Source of the DNA: SM1-73 sp964588305
GTDB lineage: Bacteria > Zixibacteria > MSB-5A5 > SM1-73
Assembly: GCA_964588305.1 (NCBI GenBank)
Contig: CAZPOP010000033.1
Span: forward strand, 1-26,100
Direction: 5' to 3'
DNA length: 26,100 nt
In this document: positions 22,631 through 26,100 of the stretch, piece after piece
How positions within the stretch are numbered: position 1 is the stretch's first letter
Layout: each line of letters starts with the position of its first letter
Translations under genes and position numbers: made by a program
The notes under the pieces: generated by a model
The model's input: the letters and a program-made list of their open reading frames with translations, nothing else
What the model was told of the DNA's origin: nothing
Databases searched by the model: none

Positions 22631-23485
22631 TTAAACCTTCAGTTTCTTCTTCATCCCTCTGGTCGAAAAATAAGCGATATTGCCGATCAAAATGAACAAG
22701 AAAACGATGATATGGGAAACGGATTGAGCATCCATGCCTCTTTGAGCCGTTCCGGGCCTCTGGAGCAGTTTTTCATATTCAGCCGCACCCTTCATTCCCC
22801 CCAAGAGTCCGACCAGTTGTCCAGACTGAATATAGGGGTAAAATTCCGGAGCGCTCACCGCCGTGCAGCCGGAACCCAATTTCACATGATAGCGGGATTG
22901 AACCTGAAGCACCCACTCTTTGGTGCCCGGAAGTCCCCCGGAGATGTTGACCAACATAGCGATGTCGTCGAAGGTGTTAACGCCTTCCATGATGGGGATA
23001 TCCTCAACCTTGGTCCCATGGATATCAGCGGGAAAGGTCTTAGGGATGCTGGTTCCCAGGGAGACCATCACCACCTCCCTCCCCTCCTTGAAGCCCAGGT
23101 TGACCCAGTCCACCCCATATTCTTTGTCCGGCAGATCTTCCAACACTTCGCTCATGGCTCTTTCAGCCAAGAGCGTTCCCGTAGCCCATAGCTGGATAGT
23201 GATCACTTTCACATCCCGGGAGAGCAGGTGATAAAACGCTGCAACGTTCATGGGGAAAAGCTCCGGCATAGAACCGGGATCGTAATCGCAGGGGACCAAC
23301 ACCTTGGAACCAGGAGGAAGAGATTCAATGGCATCATAAAAGCTTCTTACCGGAGGAGTCACGGAAAAATCCATGTTAACCGGCAAAAGCAGAGGCAGGG
23401 CGATAGACAGGACGATGAATACAAATATTATCCGTCGATCAAGGACTTCCAGTTTTTGCAGTATCTTTTTGGCGGTTTCTTTCAT
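22631..23485 (-). CDS. Membrane-anchored protein with large extracytoplasmic domain, unknown function
   Basis: 284 aa. A basic N-terminus is followed by TM1 (about 19-37, IIFVFIVLSIALPLLLPV), then a soluble domain of about 210 residues, TM2 (about 253-272, SVSHIIVFLFILIGNIAYF) and a Lys-rich tail. By the positive-inside rule the domain faces outward. It has an alpha/beta look: FYDAIESLPPGSKVLVPCDYDPGS, an alternation DVKVITIQLWATG, VVMVSLG, LVNISGG, and GSGCTAVSAPEFYPYIQSGQLVGLLGGM. No catalytic signature or family recognised. The C-terminus matches that of the partial gene at 25999-26100, so two copies exist. The fold resembles neither periplasmic binding proteins nor peptidases at a glance. 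Confidence 0.85.
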   Translation of the reverse strand: MKETAKKILQKLEVLDRRIIFVFIVLSIALPLLLPVNMDFSVTPPVRSFYDAIESLPPGSKVLVPCDYDPGSMPELFPMNVAAFYHLLSRDVKVITIQLWATGTLLAERAMSEVLEDLPDKEYGVDWVNLGFKEGREVVMVSLGTSIPKTFPADIHGTKVEDIPIMEGVNTFDDIAMLVNISGGLPGTKEWVLQVQSRYHVKLGSGCTAVSAPEFYPYIQSGQLVGLLGGMKGAAEYEKLLQRPGTAQRGMDAQSVSHIIVFLFILIGNIAYFSTRGMKKKLKV

Positions 23486-23500
23486 CTTTGTGAAACTTCT

Positions 23501-23550
23501 AGTAGCAGAGCTTGCTCTGCATGATTAGACGCGAGACAAGTCTCGCTACT
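23501..23550. repeat. Compound palindromic (REP-like) element
   Basis: Two adjacent perfect hairpins: GCAGAGC-TT-GCTCTGC (23505-23520) and GCGAGAC-AA-GTCTCGC (23531-23546). The whole unit is bounded by the inverted ends AGTAGC (23501-23506) and GCTACT (23545-23550). It fills most of the 75-nt gap between the 207-aa and 284-aa genes. No T-run follows. It could stabilise or process the transcript between the two genes, or be a non-autonomous mobile repeat. Confidence 0.6.
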
Positions 23551-23560
23551 CCGAAGTAAT

Positions 23561-24184
23561 TTACTCTCCTCCCAGGTATGTTCTTTCCAATCCGGTCAAG
23601 ACCTTCAAGGCGGTCGAAATTGCGCCCAATGCAGCACCGATCATAATAGCCCTTTTCCCGGCCAACTGGGGGACATTCATTATCCATTCGGTGAAATCCG
23701 GGAATTGCTTCCACAGGGCCTCTCCCACAGGCACTCTCCCAATCATCACCAAAACCGCGGTCACGGCTAACAGGCCAGCTTCAAAGGTTCTAATCCGGAA
23801 AGCTCGAAACGCAGCCGAGGCGATGAAGAATGCCAAAAGAGCGAACATGGTCGACTGCAGAGGATATTGTGCGTGATAATAGACCCAGCCGAAGATGGTT
23901 CCCTCTCCGATTCCTCCGAAGAAGACCCCTACGGTTATCATGAAGAAGACGCTTACTACCAGAACGATCTTATAAGGCCAATCCCTTTGTTTTCTCTGGA
24001 TGGCGTGGAAATTAATCCTCACTATGTTGGCAATGCCCAACACGTAGGCAAAGGCGATCACGATTATGGCCCATTGGCGGACACTTTCAAAGACGGAGAG
24101 CGCCCCCTGGTGGGGAATGAAGTATTCCATTATGAAGGAGATGCCAGCCAAGAAACAGATGGCTATGGGTATTTCGCGTCGCAT
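23561..24184 (-). CDS. Multi-TM membrane protein of unknown function
   Basis: 207 aa from ATG 24184; the ribosome site is weak. About five or six TM segments: about 5-24 (IPIAICFLAGISFIMEYFI), 37-56 (WAIIVIAFAYVLGIANIV), 72-95, 110-127, 136-150 and a Gly/Ala-rich C-terminal helix (MIGAALGAISTALKVLTG). A basic loop, HAIQRKQRDWPYK, lies between TM2 and TM3. Not obviously related to the 209-aa family, but the Gly-rich helices and position suggest it is another subunit of the same membrane assembly. No known family recognised. Confidence 0.8.
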   Translation of the reverse strand: MRREIPIAICFLAGISFIMEYFIPHQGALSVFESVRQWAIIVIAFAYVLGIANIVRINFHAIQRKQRDWPYKIVLVVSVFFMITVGVFFGGIGEGTIFGWVYYHAQYPLQSTMFALLAFFIASAAFRAFRIRTFEAGLLAVTAVLVMIGRVPVGEALWKQFPDFTEWIMNVPQLAGKRAIMIGAALGAISTALKVLTGLERTYLGGE

Positions 24185-24346
24185 ATGTCGCTAATTCCAG
24201 AAGGGAGTTGTTCCGTTAGAATCTCATGTTGTTTTGTGCCAAACAGATCATATCTTAATGCTTTTTGTGCTTCCGAGACGAAGCGTGATAAAAGGCTTAC
24301 TCCTTGATTCCAGACAAGAGTTAATCCCTTTTCGCTCACAACCAAT

Positions 24347-25216
24347 TCATTCTATCAGAAACAACCGTGTGAGTTGGGTTATCCCTAAAGTTTCCAAAAT
24401 TGCTCCCAAGACTAAGAACCCTATGATAATTGCCTTGGTTAAATCCGAGCCTTTCAAGCTTCCCAAGAGCTTGGGCTCCTTTGAAAGATAGGCGCTGGTG
24501 GCAAATAGCTCCTCCCCTATTATGGTGTAGTCACAGGCTACCACAAAGAAGGGAAGCTGGTGAATGTTAGCCGTGCCTGCTACCTGGATGGCTCCGGTTA
24601 AAGACCCAGTTTCGGCCAACATCAAGGACTCGGCAAAGAACGAGCCGAACATCAAGTTGGCGGCCGGGCGGTCGCGAAGCATTATCCCCTGCACACCAGC
24701 CGCATAGGCAAACTGCTCGTCGGAGATATAGCGAACGTTATCTCTGTTGTATGCATCAGGCCTGCCAGCGCTGGCATATCCCTCTTTAACCCTCTCCTCC
24801 GCCACCGGAACCACAAATGGCCTGCATATAGGAACAAATAAAGGGGTATCGTAAGCGGCCACCATCTTGGCCACGTTTCCCAGAATTATCATAGCCGCAA
24901 CCGTCTGGATTTGATCCACGTCCTCGATTCCAGGTATGAAAAGAACCGGTTTGCCCATCTCGGTAGCTCGCCCCACCGCGTCCTCGATGGCATCCAGGCC
25001 GGCGATGCGCCTGATGAATAGACTTTTCCCTTTCTTGGCCCGCTCGATAAAATAGATTATAACGGCGAAGAAAAAAAGCAGAAAAATGAGCATGTTCAAT
25101 CTGTGGGGATTAAACCAAGACCGGGACAGGTCCTCCTGGGCAAAAGACAAAGGAGAGGAAGCGCAGAAAAAACAAAGTATGAAGAATGCTATCTTGAAAA
25201 TAGAACTAATTTTCAT
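24347..25216 (-). CDS. Membrane protein, tentatively DUF6754
   Basis: 289 aa from ATG 25216, chosen because it begins a good signal sequence (MKISSIFKIAFFILCFFC ... SFAQ); the TTG at 25255 adds 13 residues of poor quality. After a short outer stretch, TM (about 40-58, LNMLIFLLFFFAVIIYFI) is followed by basic ERAKKGKSLFIRR, placing the domain at about 65-255 in the cytoplasm. That domain has GKPVLFIPGI, a helix TVAAMIILGNVAKMVAAY, PLFVPI, ERVKEGYASAGRPDAY, ESLMLAETG and GAIQVAGTANIHQLPFFV. A last TM (about 260-280) ends the protein. I recall this combination as DUF6754, without known function; this assignment is from memory and unconfirmed. It sits between the two 284/209 pairs. Confidence 0.82.
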   Translation of the reverse strand: MKISSIFKIAFFILCFFCASSPLSFAQEDLSRSWFNPHRLNMLIFLLFFFAVIIYFIERAKKGKSLFIRRIAGLDAIEDAVGRATEMGKPVLFIPGIEDVDQIQTVAAMIILGNVAKMVAAYDTPLFVPICRPFVVPVAEERVKEGYASAGRPDAYNRDNVRYISDEQFAYAAGVQGIMLRDRPAANLMFGSFFAESLMLAETGSLTGAIQVAGTANIHQLPFFVVACDYTIIGEELFATSAYLSKEPKLLGSLKGSDLTKAIIIGFLVLGAILETLGITQLTRLFLIE

Positions 25217-25360
25217 TGTGGAAGGAATTGACGCACAAACCTCTCTCAGAATCAAACACGGTTATCAAGAGTATCTGGTAAAACTTGTCGTAGGTTCCAA
25301 TTGACCTCTGCAAACAGTGTACACGAGGAACCATTCTTGTCTCAGACTATCCAGCTCAGC

Positions 25361-25990
25361 CTAAAACAGAGTACTAAGGAGCGTCGCGAAGTAGTCCCGG
25401 AGAAAGACAACCCTCTCAGCCAGAAGGGCCACTCTGCCCATAACGGTCATACCAAATCCTGCACCGAAACCTACCATCAGAGTCCAGATACCTATCTGGG
25501 CTGCCCCTCCAAAAGCTCCCTTATGTTGCTTGGAGAAATAGAAGTAGGCCAACGCACAGAACACCATAATTATTATCAATACATTGCGGATCAAAGGCCA
25601 GGTAGTAAAGCCGACCGGAAGCATAGTCGCGCTCAATTGTCTCAGCACATAGTTTTGCAGATATAAAGGGATAGCGAGTCCGGCTCCACCCCCGATAACG
25701 AAACCCAAAGTGGGTCGGGAGAGCCACTGCCATTTTCTTGAGAAACGAGCCCACATCAACAAACCCAATATCCCAGGTATGATATACCAATACTGCCCCG
25801 CTCTTAAGGGGTTGATAAGCTTAGGTAGAAAAGCGTTGTAATACAGAATTATGGCAAAATAGCCGGCTGACACTCCCACCACCAGATGCTCCGCGAACTT
25901 ATAGAAAGGATTATCTTTATACAGAAAAGAGTAAATACTCAGAACCAGAAAAGCGGCCACCCCATTCCAGATTAATTCTGCTGTTCCCAT
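25361..25990 (-). CDS. Multi-TM protein, family copy A of a duplicated pair
   Basis: 209 aa; AGGAAAA lies 5 nt before ATG 25990. Homologous along its whole length to the gene at 21939-22565: SFLYKDNPFYKFAEHL, VGVSAGY, ARFSRKWQWLSR, SKQHKGAFGGAAQIGIW and FGAGFGMTVMGRVALL are the matching blocks. About five or six TM segments. It starts only 8 nt after the stop of the partial upstream gene, so the two are almost certainly co-transcribed. Divergence between the copies is considerable outside these blocks, which suggests an old duplication with separate roles. Confidence 0.86.
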   Translation of the reverse strand: MGTAELIWNGVAAFLVLSIYSFLYKDNPFYKFAEHLVVGVSAGYFAIILYYNAFLPKLINPLRAGQYWYIIPGILGLLMWARFSRKWQWLSRPTLGFVIGGGAGLAIPLYLQNYVLRQLSATMLPVGFTTWPLIRNVLIIIMVFCALAYFYFSKQHKGAFGGAAQIGIWTLMVGFGAGFGMTVMGRVALLAERVVFLRDYFATLLSTLF

Positions 25991-25998
25991 AGTTTTTC

Positions 25999-26100
25999 CT
26001 ATTTTTTCCCTTTTGTCATGAAATATCCGACGTTTCCTATAACTATGAAGAGTATTATCACTATGTGAGTGGTAGTCTGTATGGGCATACTCTTGGAGGC
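25999..26100 (-). CDS. C-terminal end of a second 284-aa-type membrane protein (5' part outside window)
   Basis: The last 33 codons are visible, ending at TAG 25999-26001. They contain TTTHIVIILFIVIGNVGYF followed by a basic tail (TKGKK), which lines up with SVSHIIVFLFILIGNIAYF and the Lys-rich tail of the 284-aa protein at 22631-23485. This identifies the gene as a homologue of that protein and gives the same order (284-type then 209-type) as in the other pair. Confidence 0.75.
   Translation of the reverse strand, partial: ASKSMPIQTTTHIVIILFIVIGNVGYFMTKGKK

Noticed and set aside
24163..24345. 60-codon minus-strand frame between the DUF6754-like and 207-aa genes
   Set aside because: TTG start without a ribosome site, overlaps the start of the 207-aa gene, and shows no membrane or domain pattern.
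1..26100. CRISPR array, tRNA, rRNA or insertion sequence
   Set aside because: No regularly spaced repeats, no cloverleaf with a CCA-type acceptor, no rRNA-like stretch and no transposase-like protein were found on reading both strands.

Overview
The window reads as chromosomal DNA from an uncultured Gram-negative-type bacterium, probably a candidate phylum of the FCB group (Zixibacteria / KSB1 / WOR-3-like). This placement is inference. It rests on secreted multidomain proteins with dockerin-type repeats, an SPNGGE-type domain and a cohesin-like C-terminus, lipoproteins with lipoboxes, Ig-like adhesin repeats, and a large multi-PAS hybrid kinase. No rRNA, tRNA, CRISPR array or recognisable transposase was seen.

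Layout. (1) 1-1429, minus: C-terminally cut secreted protein with a DUF4114-like domain and Cys-rich Ig-like repeats. (2) 1.9-6.0 kb: a small protein with a lone histidine-kinase dimerisation-like segment, convergent with a soluble five-PAS hybrid histidine kinase. (3) 6.5-9.4 kb: a near-consensus promoter, a structured 5' leader of about 270 nt, a secreted dockerin/cohesin protein and a textbook terminator. (4) 9.66-12.3 kb: Alvin/YfhL-type ferredoxin, a LapA-like membrane protein, archease and the RNA ligase RtcB. Archease activates RtcB, so that pair is a functional unit. (5) 12.45-13.28 kb, minus: mutM. (6) 13.6-16.85 kb: a CUT1-type sugar ABC importer (lipoprotein binding protein plus two permeases) with no ATPase gene beside it. 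(7) 17.1-18.6 kb: a strong promoter feeding a small secreted or anchored protein with eight extracytoplasmic cysteines, then a convergent metallo-beta-lactamase-fold gene broken by a one-base shift in a homopolymer. (8) 19.0-21.2 kb: a Big_1-type Ig-like lipoprotein and a very strong terminator. (9) 21.2-26.1 kb, minus: a run of membrane proteins of unknown function.

The most interesting region is the last. Reading from the right it contains the tail of a protein resembling the 284-aa gene, a 209-aa multi-TM protein, a 289-aa protein that I tentatively link to DUF6754, a 207-aa multi-TM protein, a 284-aa protein with an extracytoplasmic domain between two membrane anchors, and a second 209-aa-family protein. 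The 284-type/209-type pair therefore occurs twice, on either side of the DUF6754-like and 207-aa genes. This suggests a heteromeric membrane complex built by duplication. Its function cannot be read from the sequence.
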